Notes under the pieces: model-generated | The model's input: the letters and a program-made list of their open reading frames with translations, nothing else | Told to the model about the DNA's origin: nothing | The model's database searches: none | Shown here: positions 32,958 through 41,976 of the stretch, piece by piece | Numbering within the stretch: the stretch's first letter is position 1 | Layout of the letters: every line of letters starts with the position of its first letter | Position numbers and translations under genes: made by a program | Assembly: GCA_029212925.1 (NCBI GenBank) | Contig: JARGOB010000008.1 | Span: 1-64,000, forward strand | Reading direction: 5' to 3' | Length of the DNA: 64,000 nt | From: Coxiellaceae bacterium | Lineage (GTDB): Bacteria > Pseudomonadota > Gammaproteobacteria > Coxiellales > Coxiellaceae

Positions 32958-34380
32958 CCTTTACTCCTGCTGCATAAGCCGGATCGATTTTTTCAAAGTG
33001 CGCTAGCTGTCGATCAACAATTGCTTGCGGTACGCCTTGCATAGCGGCGGCAATGTTATTAAACAAACGTTGCTTTTGTGCATCATCGAATAAATTAAAT
33101 AACGCGCGTGGTTGTGCGTAATCATCATTGCCATCGCGGTGATTGTAACGGTCTGCATCGCCGTCTAATGGTAAAGGCGGTTCGGCAAAGCTGGAGTCTT
33201 CTGCGGGGCCATTAAAGGAATTCGGTTCGTAATACGCATCGGCATTGGTGAAGTTTTCAAAGAAGCGCATAGCGCCATCTTTATGGTAATGATGCACGGG
33301 GCACTTGGGTTTGTTAACCGGCAGTGCTTCATAGTGTGTACCTAAGCGGTAACGGTGTGCATCGGCATAAGAAAATATGCGCGCTTGCAACACTTTATCG
33401 GGTGAAAAGCCAACACCAGGCACAATATTGGAAGGTGAAAAAGCGGCTTGTTCGATTTGCGCATAATAATTATCTGCATTGCGGTTGAGTTCCATAACGC
33501 CGACTTCAATTAATGGAAAGTCTGCATGTGGCCATACTTTGGTTAAATCAAACGGGTTGTATTCAAAGTTATCCGCTTGTTCATCGGTCATCACCTGGAT
33601 ATACAGTTTCCATTGTGGGTGATCACCGTTTTCAATTGAATCAAATAAGTCTTCCTGCGTAGACTCGCGTGTACGGCCAACCACATCAGCGGCTTCTTCA
33701 TTCGTCCAATGCTTGTGACCTTGTTGCGTTTTAAAATGAAACTTTACCCACACGCGTTGGTTGTCTTTATTAATTAAACTAAAGGTATGTGAACCATAAC
33801 CATTCACATGGCGTACTGAGGTTGGTAATCCGCGGTCAGAAAATAAAATGGTCACTTGATGCAACGCTTCGGGTGATTGTGACCAGTAGTCCCACATCGC
33901 AGTGGGTGAACGTAAATTGGTTTTGGGGTGACGTTTTTGAGTATGAATAAAATCAGGGAATTTGTAAGGATCACGAATAAAAAATACCGGCGTATTATTA
34001 CCCACGATATCCCAGTTGCCTTGTTCAGTATAAAACTTAACAGAGAAGCCACGCACATCACGTTCGGCATCAGCTGCCCCCGCTTCACCAGCGACGGTTG
34101 AAAAGCGTGCCAAGCAATCGGTTTTTTTGCCGACCTTATCAAAGATATCGGCTTTGGTGTATTGGCTGATGTCATGGGTGACGGTAAAGGTGCCAAATGC
34201 GCCCCAGCCTTTGGCGTGCACCACACGTTCAGGGATACGTTCGCGATTCTGATGCGCTAGTTTTTCGATCAGCTGGTAGTCCTGCATGAGTACCGGCCCG
34301 CGCTTGCCGGCAGTGAGTGAGTTTTGATTATCAGCAATGGGGTTGCCAGCGGTGGTGGTTAGCGTTGGTTTTTTGCTCAT
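32944..34380 (-). CDS. katA: Catalase, small-subunit haem type (clade 3 like)
   Basis: 478 residues, typical of small-subunit catalases. The catalytic His is H55 in [17 protein letters not shown]; the distal Asn region is in [24 protein letters not shown]; the proximal haem-ligand Tyr is in [14 protein letters not shown]. It decomposes hydrogen peroxide in the cytoplasm. AAAGGG precedes the ATG. It is the first gene of a two-gene unit with nitronate monooxygenase. No OxyR-type site was identified by eye in the 200 bp upstream. Confidence 0.95.
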   Translation of the reverse strand: MSKKPTLTTTAGNPIADNQNSLTAGKRGPVLMQDYQLIEKLAHQNRERIPERVVHAKGWGAFGTFTVTHDISQYTKADIFDKVGKKTDCLARFSTVAGEAGAADAERDVRGFSVKFYTEQGNWDIVGNNTPVFFIRDPYKFPDFIHTQKRHPKTNLRSPTAMWDYWSQSPEALHQVTILFSDRGLPTSVRHVNGYGSHTFSLINKDNQRVWVKFHFKTQQGHKHWTNEEAADVVGRTRESTQEDLFDSIENGDHPQWKLYIQVMTDEQADNFEYNPFDLTKVWPHADFPLIEVGVMELNRNADNYYAQIEQAAFSPSNIVPGVGFSPDKVLQARIFSYADAHRYRLGTHYEALPVNKPKCPVHHYHKDGAMRFFENFTNADAYYEPNSFNGPAEDSSFAEPPLPLDGDADRYNHRDGNDDYAQPRALFNLFDDAQKQRLFNNIAAAMQGVPQAIVDRQLAHFEKIDPAYAAGVKGALG

Positions 34381-34589
34381 CGTAATATCCCTTTAATTCA
34401 GTGGTTTAACTGATTCTCCCATGACTGTTAGCAAACTGCAAATTACACCTGTCGTTATGCATGGCTTCATTAAGGAATCATTAATTTAACGGTTTTAAGA
34501 GTCTATTAATATAACGCTAGTAACATTTTGGTTGAGAATAAGAAATAGAAATATTTAGAACGTGAATTATGAGAGCGAAGGGGTGGGGT

Positions 34590-35474
34590 ATGTCTAAAGC
34601 CTTAGAGCAGGGTAGTAATAATATTACTACGCTTCAGAACGATAGAGTGCTGAAAATAAGACGTCAGGACTTACAAATTATGCATGAACGGCAACTTATG
34701 CAGCAAATGCAGATGTGGAATAAGTATTATGCGGGTACTGGTTTAGATACGGCAGTAATAACTGAGCAAGGAGAGCTTTCTACGCCTTATATCGAAGGCG
34801 AATATCCATCTGATGAACAATGGGCGCTAATTATTGAAGATATGTTAGCACGCGGTTATGTTATGCAGGATTGTAGGGATAAGCGAAATTTTATAGTAAG
34901 TAATGGTGTTACTTATCCTGTGGATTTTGGTCAAGTATATACACCTGAGACTACGCGCTTTTATAACATTTATATGACTCAAGCTCGTACTGTTCAACGT
35001 GGAATATTGGCGCGACTGGATTGTCAGAGTGTCGCTGACTTGAGGGGGAGAAAGGCTGAGAATAACAATACCCAAGACAATGTAGAATTCTTACAGTTGC
35101 TCTGTGAAAAAGCGCAAACAAAAGTGCATAACCGTGGTTTTTTTGGTATTGCTGGTCAGCGTGTGCAGGTCGGTGATAAGAGTTACGTTGTGCCGGGTCA
35201 TTTGGCGCAAGCGATTAAGGCGAATATAAATAAAGTTTCATCATTAGAGCCTGAGGCATTTAAAACAAGAATATTGCGAGACCTAAAGAAAATCGCTCGT
35301 ACAAAGGTGAAAAGAACAACGTCACGCGATGTGTGGACACAAAAACTTTATAATGGTAAGTATGCTTCCGGTAGTAATCCGGCTGCATTCTTCAATACGA
35401 TGATTGCAGATGATCAACCTAAACAGGCTGCCGTTCCCGGCGTGAGTGGGCCTAATCAACGGTTGACCTCATAA
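34590..35474 (+). CDS. Kinase-like protein, putative secreted effector
   Basis: 294 residues from the ATG at 34590, with AAGGGG about eight bases upstream; the ATG at 34569 is an in-frame alternative. It has a minimal protein-kinase-like core: VLKI with a candidate nucleotide-binding Lys (K22), a hinge-like YIEGEYPSDEQW, a catalytic-loop-like GYVMQDCRDKRNFIV (D94/D97...N100) and YPVDFGQVY with DFG (D112). This short N-lobe layout recalls OspG/NleH-type bacterial effector kinases. There is no Gly-rich loop and the C-terminal 130 residues are not recognised. It neighbours other unknown, effector-like genes. Activity is unproven. Confidence 0.6.
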   Translation: MSKALEQGSNNITTLQNDRVLKIRRQDLQIMHERQLMQQMQMWNKYYAGTGLDTAVITEQGELSTPYIEGEYPSDEQWALIIEDMLARGYVMQDCRDKRNFIVSNGVTYPVDFGQVYTPETTRFYNIYMTQARTVQRGILARLDCQSVADLRGRKAENNNTQDNVEFLQLLCEKAQTKVHNRGFFGIAGQRVQVGDKSYVVPGHLAQAIKANINKVSSLEPEAFKTRILRDLKKIARTKVKRTTSRDVWTQKLYNGKYASGSNPAAFFNTMIADDQPKQAAVPGVSGPNQRLTS

Positions 35475-35554
35475 TTTTCTTAACCCAGATGTTGTGTTAC
35501 TATCAGTGCCAGATTTTTTAATGGCACTGATAGTGCAGCGCAGGGAAGGAAAGT

Positions 35555-36073
35555 GTGAGAGGGTTAGATTTATATCATTTTGTTGCAGAAATGCACGCTA
35601 ATATTCACCAAAGTCGCGGTTGCTTGGCGCGGTTGTTTTGTTGCGATTCATCCGGTAAACGACTTAAGTTTTTAGGTCATTTAGAGATAAAGCTAGAAAA
35701 ATGCAATGCTACTAAGCCAACAATGAAACAGTTAAAATCAATTAGACAATACATCCATTCACATCGAGCCCAGTTCTCTGCTTGGGGTGTGACTGAACGC
35801 TATAAAACCAGTTATCTAGATGCGCTGTATGAGGTGTTGACTGCACCGGAGTTATTTTCACAGTTGAACTGGGCTCAGTCAATTAACCAGTTTCATTTAG
35901 ATCGTTGGCAAATGGTGGGCGCTATAAAGTTAAAGACAGATATGCCTATTGGCTTTGATGACTGTTGTGATAGAAAGGGGTTGCTCATCCTTGACGACGC
36001 TTCTGATTCTGATGTATTTGTTGACTCTTCTGACTCTGATCCTGAGGGTTATCATCGGATGGAGAGCCCATAG
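35555..36073 (+). CDS. Hypothetical protein with acidic Ser/Asp-rich C-terminus
   Basis: 172 residues, GTG start at 35555 with GGGAAGGA just upstream. No family was recognised. The first 130 residues look like a compact helical domain with several Cys (RGCLARLFCCDSSGKR) and Trp-rich helices; the tail (DDASDSDVFVDSSDSDPEG) is strongly acidic with repeated SD pairs, of a kind seen in eukaryotic CK2 targets. It is 80 bp downstream of the kinase-like gene on the same strand and could be co-expressed with it. Host-directed function is only a guess. Confidence 0.55.
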   Translation: MRGLDLYHFVAEMHANIHQSRGCLARLFCCDSSGKRLKFLGHLEIKLEKCNATKPTMKQLKSIRQYIHSHRAQFSAWGVTERYKTSYLDALYEVLTAPELFSQLNWAQSINQFHLDRWQMVGAIKLKTDMPIGFDDCCDRKGLLILDDASDSDVFVDSSDSDPEGYHRMESP

Positions 36074-36095
36074 CGTCCTATGCCATCCCTATCGT

Positions 36096-38687
36096 TTACT
36101 GTAATACCGGAACACCAGCACCTGGTGTTGGCTGATGGTTATCCATTTTAAGTAATGTGGTGGCTTGACGTAACTTATTGGCTATTGCTGAGTCGGGTGC
36201 TAGCGCGACGATGAGGGCAATCGATTCGTTAAGCGGGGTATCACTGTCTGGGTCCAAGTTGTTAAGTAAATCAAACTGCGAGGGTGTATTTTTACAGCCA
36301 CAAGCAAAAAGACTAAACCAGCGTTTAGGTGGCTCGATAGTTATTAATGCAAACGCCTTGATAACATGAGTGTAAATCGCTCGGTTATCCGCCGTCAATG
36401 CCACATTGTTTGTGATGCTGACTAAATACTTGCTGAGAAATTGTTGTTTATCTGCCTCGGTTAGTGTGTTATCACGTATAAAATTATTGATCCAGCGTCG
36501 CTTGAGGTCGATCGGCATAGTGGTAAGTATTGTCTGAGTTGTGGTGACGCTGTGATGCTGCGTACTCTTACGCTTAGCCTTTATAATAGCTGTTATTCTT
36601 GCATAAAGTATTTCTTTGCATTCTTCGGTGGTATCAGGCCAGCAGGCATTAACAAAAAGATGTAAATCGTCCAGAAAGGGATTTCTTTCTAAAGTTGCCG
36701 TGATGCAGGCGGTAGCTAATTCGGTTGGCATAACTTTTATCGCATTAACCAGGAGCGTGGGTGAGAAACAAAGGGTGGCTATTGCATTGAGATATTCTGT
36801 CTGCATCCACGTGTCGCGTGATGCGGCAGGTAATACATCCCAGCACTGTGTTAGTAGGCGCAACTTGTATTCATTAGATATGCGTGTCGACTGTAGTAGC
36901 TGTTCCATGCAGGCGGGTATGCAGTCGCTAGGTATGACACGTAACAGCTTTTCCGGTTCTCCATCTAGGCTGTGCGATTGCAGCTGCAAATAGAAAATGA
37001 ATTGATAGCTTTCGTAGAGTGCCTCGATCGGTTTGCGTGATTGGCAGACATCAAGCAGTTCTACTTTGCGGGTGGCGTCGAGATTTATGTTGCAGATGCA
37101 ATCGATGGCGGTATCAAGCTGGGCTTCTGGTATTTCTATTAATAATTGTTTGATATTATCGATGCTGGTGGGAGGTGTTATTATTGCGCTGATAAAGTTG
37201 GTAATAGGTAACCACTGTTCCGGTACGCGACCATTAGCGGTGATGGTTAGCAGTAGCTTTCTTAGCGAGTCGATGTTGGCTTTTTTAAGTGTACCCTGCA
37301 GTGTTTTTATAAACAATGCGTTGTATTCTGTGTCATCAGCAACCAATTGGGCAGTGTCAGTGATAAGTTCCATTTTCCATTGATTTGATATTTTGCTTGC
37401 CATGATGAGTTTAATGCATCGCTTGCGATAAGCGGCGGGCACGAGCGCAAGTGTGTTAATGGCTTTGTTTCTAAAGGCGCTGGTGTGCCAAGACCAATGG
37501 TCTGTAGCTAATGTGCTAATCGCTTCGTAACAATAGTCGTTGTGTTGTTGTGCAGTGAGTAAATGCGCGTAATGGTTAATGACTTCCATTTTTGTCGCAA
37601 CAGTTTGGTTTGAGTCGATGAGTTCTTCAATGCATTCACTGATCGTAGTCGGTGTTTCATCAGACAACGCTTCAATTAGTTGATCAGCACGTGCAAACTG
37701 TCCGGACAATAGCAGTGTAAATGTCGAGGCGGTGCGTAGATCTTCCGCGATTAAATGTGGGGCATGTTCACGTACATGATCCAATAGGTCAATGGAGTTA
37801 ACGATGGGTAATCGGTATTTTATCAGTGAAGCATTATACTCCGAGTAGCTGCGATCGTATTTTCCCATGCCTCTTGTGTTAAATTGCGCTAAGCACAGCA
37901 CGACGTTGTCAGGTAAGTTACCGGGGGTTTGAAAGTATTCTGTCAGTGCATCTAAAATATCTTCCCGGTCATCATAAAAATTAAAATATAATATGTCGTC
38001 TGTTTCCATCGACTCGCGCATGAACTCAATTTGGCGACGAATAATTTCAGTTTTTTTACCATTCCATGGGCTGTTGAGGTATTTTTCGCTGTCTTTCCCT
38101 TGGTAATTTCTATGAGGTCTGTCGTTGTCTGCTGTTGTTTCAGTCTTTGCTTCCAGTTCTGTGTCTGTTTCATTGTGGGTGAAAGGGATTTCGCTGCCAT
38201 CGGCAAAATGCGTGAGTGAGTAACCTGGGGTGAGCCTGAAAATTTGATCATCTTGCTCCAGTTGGCGAATTTGTTCCTCATTCCATTCGGGTTCACCATA
38301 ATGATCTTTGGTGCTGGCTTGTGGTAAGGTTGTGCCCAGCGCTGTGCCATCTTTGCGTCTAAAGTCAGACAGCAACAATGGGCAAAACGCACTGCCGATT
38401 AATTCGGCAATATGTGGGATGACATCTATGGCCAGGCCATTATGATGGCTTAGGGCATTGACCAATTCATACGCTACCGATTGACGATTTGAACCGATAA
38501 ATGTGGTGGCTTCGCCCAGCTTGATTGATTTAAGGTGCTCGATAACGGAGGTTTTGAGCTGCTGCCGATCCTTTTCGATGCTGAGCTCTGGATCTGGCTC
38601 GCTCCAGGTATATGGGATTTTATATTCGGGCCGTAGCTTGTCGAAACAGCCATCCATGTCAAGTGAGAATGCGGTCTTAATTGTCAT
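36096..38687 (-). CDS. Very large protein with HAD-phosphatase-like N-terminal region and helical repeats
   Basis: 863 residues. The N-terminus has FSLDMDGCFD (D10-x-D12, HAD motif I), TTFIGSNRQS (about 61-70, motif II position), a Lys pair near 211 and DDREDILDAL (239-248, motif IV-like), separated by an insertion of about 150 residues. From about 330 to 820 the sequence is helical with a loose repeat of about 75 residues (patterns such as SDCIPACMEQLLQSTRISNEYKLRLL and IPEAQLDTAIDCICNINLDA, with recurring LLT/LL.VC helices). No signal peptide. A Legionellales-type secreted effector is plausible because of the size and the HAD-plus-helical-repeat plan, but this is inference. Confidence 0.6.
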   Translation of the reverse strand: MTIKTAFSLDMDGCFDKLRPEYKIPYTWSEPDPELSIEKDRQQLKTSVIEHLKSIKLGEATTFIGSNRQSVAYELVNALSHHNGLAIDVIPHIAELIGSAFCPLLLSDFRRKDGTALGTTLPQASTKDHYGEPEWNEEQIRQLEQDDQIFRLTPGYSLTHFADGSEIPFTHNETDTELEAKTETTADNDRPHRNYQGKDSEKYLNSPWNGKKTEIIRRQIEFMRESMETDDILYFNFYDDREDILDALTEYFQTPGNLPDNVVLCLAQFNTRGMGKYDRSYSEYNASLIKYRLPIVNSIDLLDHVREHAPHLIAEDLRTASTFTLLLSGQFARADQLIEALSDETPTTISECIEELIDSNQTVATKMEVINHYAHLLTAQQHNDYCYEAISTLATDHWSWHTSAFRNKAINTLALVPAAYRKRCIKLIMASKISNQWKMELITDTAQLVADDTEYNALFIKTLQGTLKKANIDSLRKLLLTITANGRVPEQWLPITNFISAIITPPTSIDNIKQLLIEIPEAQLDTAIDCICNINLDATRKVELLDVCQSRKPIEALYESYQFIFYLQLQSHSLDGEPEKLLRVIPSDCIPACMEQLLQSTRISNEYKLRLLTQCWDVLPAASRDTWMQTEYLNAIATLCFSPTLLVNAIKVMPTELATACITATLERNPFLDDLHLFVNACWPDTTEECKEILYARITAIIKAKRKSTQHHSVTTTQTILTTMPIDLKRRWINNFIRDNTLTEADKQQFLSKYLVSITNNVALTADNRAIYTHVIKAFALITIEPPKRWFSLFACGCKNTPSQFDLLNNLDPDSDTPLNESIALIVALAPDSAIANKLRQATTLLKMDNHQPTPGAGVPVLQ

Positions 38688-38834
38688 GGCTGCCCTTATT
38701 TATTTATATAGTCAGAGAAGAATATAATATTCTATATTTACTTACTAGAAGATTAGGCGGATTGTTGCCAACGCTCCCATCCCATGCCACAATTGGCCTG
38801 CTTTTTTACATGAACTAGTTATGGGGTGGACTGT

Positions 38835-40268
38835 ATGACCGATTTGGCTGCAACTAATCAGCGATTGGGCGCGTGTTTTAACGATATTCAGCAAAAATGG
38901 GACAGTGAAATCACGCCATTGCTGGAAGAATTTATCAGTATTCCAAATAAGTCGGTGATGTTTGACCCTGACTGGAAAGCGCATGGTTATATGGATCAAG
39001 CGGTTAAGTTGATGGTGGATTGGTGTGAAAAACAGCCGATTGCCGGTATGCAATTAGAAGTGATCGAAGAGCCAGGTCGTACTCCATTAATATACATGGA
39101 TATCCCCGGTCAAAATGATGACACTATATTGCTGTACGGTCACTTGGACAAACAGCCTGAAATGGTGGGTTGGGATGAAGATAAGGGTCCGTGGAAACCG
39201 GTGATCATCGGTGACAAATTGTATGGTCGTGGTGGCGCTGATGATGGTTATGCAGTATTTTCGGCATTAACGGCGATTAGCACATTGCAAGCGAACGATA
39301 TTCCGCATTCACGTTGCGTGGTGATCATTGAAGCCAGTGAAGAAAGCGGCAGTTGCGATTTAGTGCATTATTTAAAACAATTAACACCGCGTATTGGCAG
39401 CCCTAGTTTGATTATTGCATTGGATTCCGGTTGCGGTAACTACGATCAGATGTGGAACACTACCTCATTGCGCGGCATTTTAGGCGGCAGCTTAACGGTG
39501 AAGGTAACGAAAGAAGGTGTGCACTCCGGTCAAGGCAGTGGTGTGATTCCGGGTACCATGATGGTGATGCGTGAATTGATGGATCGTATTGAAGATCATC
39601 ATACTGGCAAAATTTTACCTGAATTTTTACACGTTGATATTCCACAACAACGCATTGATCAAGCTCAACAAGCGGCGGATATTTTAGGTGATGAAGTGAT
39701 TGGTGCCTATGCATGGCATGGTGATACGCAACCCATGACCACCGATGTGACTGAGTTATTATTGAATCGCACATGGCGCAGTCAAGTGGCCATTACTGGT
39801 GCGGATGGTTTGCCGCCGATGGCGGATGCGGGTAATGTGACGTTACCTGAAATCAGTTTTAAATTATCGGTGCGCTTGGCGCCAACGCTCGATCCAGAAG
39901 CGGTTATTCCTGAGCTAAAAGCGTTATTAGAAAAAGACGCACCTTATGGTGCCACGGTTGAAGCTGATTTCTTCGAACATGGTCCCGGTTGGAATGCGCC
40001 TGCGATCAGTGATTGGTTGGCTGATGCGTGTGATCAAGCATCGGAAACGTTTTATGGTAAGCCTGCTGCTTATCATGGTGAAGGTGGTAGTATTCCATTT
40101 ATGGGTATGTTGGGTGACATCTATCCAGACGCGCAATTTTTAATTACCGGTGTATTGGGTCCGCATTCAAATGCGCATGGCCCGAACGAATTTATTCATT
40201 TGCCAATGGCAAAAAAACTGACGGGTTGTGTGGCGTCAGTGATTGCCGCTCATCATATTAGAGATTAA
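38835..40268 (+). CDS. M20-family metallopeptidase (dipeptidase type)
   Basis: 477 residues from the ATG at 38835, preceded by GGGGTGG; an in-frame GTG at 38826 is less likely. Zinc-binding and catalytic elements: LLYGHLDKQPEM (H-x-D), YGRGGADDGYA (bridging Asp), IIEASEESGS (catalytic Glu-Glu), LDSGCG and near the C-terminus the zinc His in GPHSNAHGPNEF. A lid/dimerisation domain lies in the middle. It resembles the carnosinase/CPG2-like dipeptidases. Its stop codon overlaps the nadB start by one base (TAATG), so the two are coupled, though no metabolic link is obvious. Confidence 0.9.
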   Translation: MTDLAATNQRLGACFNDIQQKWDSEITPLLEEFISIPNKSVMFDPDWKAHGYMDQAVKLMVDWCEKQPIAGMQLEVIEEPGRTPLIYMDIPGQNDDTILLYGHLDKQPEMVGWDEDKGPWKPVIIGDKLYGRGGADDGYAVFSALTAISTLQANDIPHSRCVVIIEASEESGSCDLVHYLKQLTPRIGSPSLIIALDSGCGNYDQMWNTTSLRGILGGSLTVKVTKEGVHSGQGSGVIPGTMMVMRELMDRIEDHHTGKILPEFLHVDIPQQRIDQAQQAADILGDEVIGAYAWHGDTQPMTTDVTELLLNRTWRSQVAITGADGLPPMADAGNVTLPEISFKLSVRLAPTLDPEAVIPELKALLEKDAPYGATVEADFFEHGPGWNAPAISDWLADACDQASETFYGKPAAYHGEGGSIPFMGMLGDIYPDAQFLITGVLGPHSNAHGPNEFIHLPMAKKLTGCVASVIAAHHIRD

Positions 40269-41887
40269 TGCATACAGAAACACATCACTACGATATTTTG
40301 GTGGTCGGTAGCGGCGCTGCTGGCTTGGCTTTGGCGTTGAGTTTAGCGGATCATTACCATGTGGCTTTAATCAGTAAGGCTGAATTGGTGGCAGGCTCTT
40401 CACCGCGTGCGCAAGGAGGTATTGCGGCGGTGATGTCGGAGAGCGAAGACAGTTTTGATGCGCATGTGCAAGATACGTTAAACGCTGGTGCCGGTTTATG
40501 TGATGCGGATGTGGTTGATTTTGTGGTGCGTCGTGGTAAGCAAGCCATCGAATTTCTCATGCGACGTGGTGTCGGTTTTACGCATTTGCCGGAACAACAC
40601 GATCAGTTGCACTTGACCCAAGAAGGTGGCCATAGTCATCGACGTATCTTGCATGTTGCTGATAAAACTGGCGTGGCTGTGGTGAAGACCTTAGCTGAAC
40701 AAGCGCTGTCGCATCCGCGTATCGATTGTTTTACTGAATACACGGCAATTGATTTAATTATGCAATCTGAAGCATGCGCTGGTGCAACGATGCTGCATAA
40801 TGGGACGAAAGATGTTCATCACTTTATTGCGCATAAAACCATATTAGCGACGGGCGGTGCCAGTGGTTGCTATCGATATACCAGCAATTCGAATCAAGCA
40901 ACGGGGGATGGTATTGCGATGGCGTGGCGCGCGGGTTGTCGTGTTGCTAATATGGAGTTTAATCAGTTTCATCCAACGTGTTTATATCATCCTGATGCTA
41001 AATCATTTTTAATCAGTGAGGTATTGCGTGGTGAAGGTGCACTGTTAAAGCTGCCAAGCGGCGAACGTTTTATGCAGCGCTACGATGAGCGTGGCGAAAT
41101 GGCACCGCGTGATATTGTGGCGCGTGCGATTGAGGCGGAAATAAAAAGTAATGGTTGTGACTATGTATTATTAGATATTTCACATTTGCCGGCGGATGAT
41201 GTGATGCGCATGTTCCCCACGATTTATCAGCGTTGTTTGGAGTTCGATATTGATATCACCAAGCAAGCGATTCCGGTGGTGCCGGCAGCGCATTATACCT
41301 GTGGCGGTGTGATGACCGATTTAAACGGTGTAACGGATGTACCGAACTTGTTTGCAATTGGTGAAGTGGCTTATACCGGTTTGCATGGTGCTAATCGCAT
41401 GGCGAGTAATTCGTTATTAGAATGTTTAGTATTTGCAGCCAGTGCCAGTGCAGCGATTGTGCGGCAACTGTTGCAGCAGCCGTTGTTGGTTGAAATTAAT
41501 TCGCCGTGGTTGAACTTGCATCAATTAGCGGTAGAGTTTGATGCGGGTCAGCGTATTGCTGATGTGCAAGACTTGATGTGGCGCACCGCAGGTATAGTGC
41601 GTTGCGATGGGTTGTTGTTGCAGGCACATGAGCAATTGCAGCAATGGTATGCTGAATTGGAAGCGGTGTTCATGACGGCGCATCTTAATAAACAGCTGGC
41701 TGAGTGTCGCAGCATGGTACAAGTGGCCTTGCTAATTATTGAATCGGCATTGCGGCGTCATGAGTCACGTGGCTTGCATTTTAATATTGATCATCCGGAT
41801 ACCTTAGCTAATCCGCAACCGACGATTTTAACACCGCCTTCTTATAAGTCATTGAAAATCGCTGAAAACCCTAACAAAAGCCAATGA
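40268..41887 (+). CDS. nadB: L-aspartate oxidase
   Basis: 539 residues, the usual NadB length. The FAD-binding N-terminus is ILVVGSGAAGLALALSLAD; SSPRAQGGIAAV and HTC-type elements follow (QFHPTCLYHPD, LISEVLRGEGALL, MAPRDIVARAIE), then PAAHYTCGGVMTD, TGLHGANRMASNSLLECLVF. It oxidises aspartate to iminoaspartate for quinolinate and NAD synthesis. nadA and nadC are not in this window. The gene is translationally coupled to the M20 peptidase. The first palindrome of the ATPase no. 2 region starts at its stop codon and could serve as a transcription terminator. Confidence 0.95.
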   Translation: MHTETHHYDILVVGSGAAGLALALSLADHYHVALISKAELVAGSSPRAQGGIAAVMSESEDSFDAHVQDTLNAGAGLCDADVVDFVVRRGKQAIEFLMRRGVGFTHLPEQHDQLHLTQEGGHSHRRILHVADKTGVAVVKTLAEQALSHPRIDCFTEYTAIDLIMQSEACAGATMLHNGTKDVHHFIAHKTILATGGASGCYRYTSNSNQATGDGIAMAWRAGCRVANMEFNQFHPTCLYHPDAKSFLISEVLRGEGALLKLPSGERFMQRYDERGEMAPRDIVARAIEAEIKSNGCDYVLLDISHLPADDVMRMFPTIYQRCLEFDIDITKQAIPVVPAAHYTCGGVMTDLNGVTDVPNLFAIGEVAYTGLHGANRMASNSLLECLVFAASASAAIVRQLLQQPLLVEINSPWLNLHQLAVEFDAGQRIADVQDLMWRTAGIVRCDGLLLQAHEQLQQWYAELEAVFMTAHLNKQLAECRSMVQVALLIIESALRRHESRGLHFNIDHPDTLANPQPTILTPPSYKSLKIAENPNKSQ

Positions 41888-41968
41888 ATTAGAGGTTCAA
41901 CTTCTAATTTATTGGCTTTTAATCCGCTAATTCTGCTATAATTTAGAAGTTGAACTTCTAAATTATAG
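41887..41968. repeat. Two AGAAGTT/AACTTCT palindromes flanking the promoter of ATPase no. 2
   Basis: Unit A (41887-41909) is AATTAGAGGTT-C-AACTTCTAATT with one mismatch. Unit B (41936-41968) is a perfect 33-nt palindrome: 16-base arms CTATAATTTAGAAGTT and its complement around a central G at 41952. The centres are 54 bp apart, close to five helical turns. A TATAAT (-10) lies inside the left arm of unit B (41937-41942) and a weak TTGGCT (-35) lies between the units with a 19-base spacer, so a protein bound here would control the promoter. The ATG follows nine bases after the palindrome. Unit A could also terminate nadB transcription. Confidence 0.88.
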
Positions 41969-41976
41969 AGTAGTAT

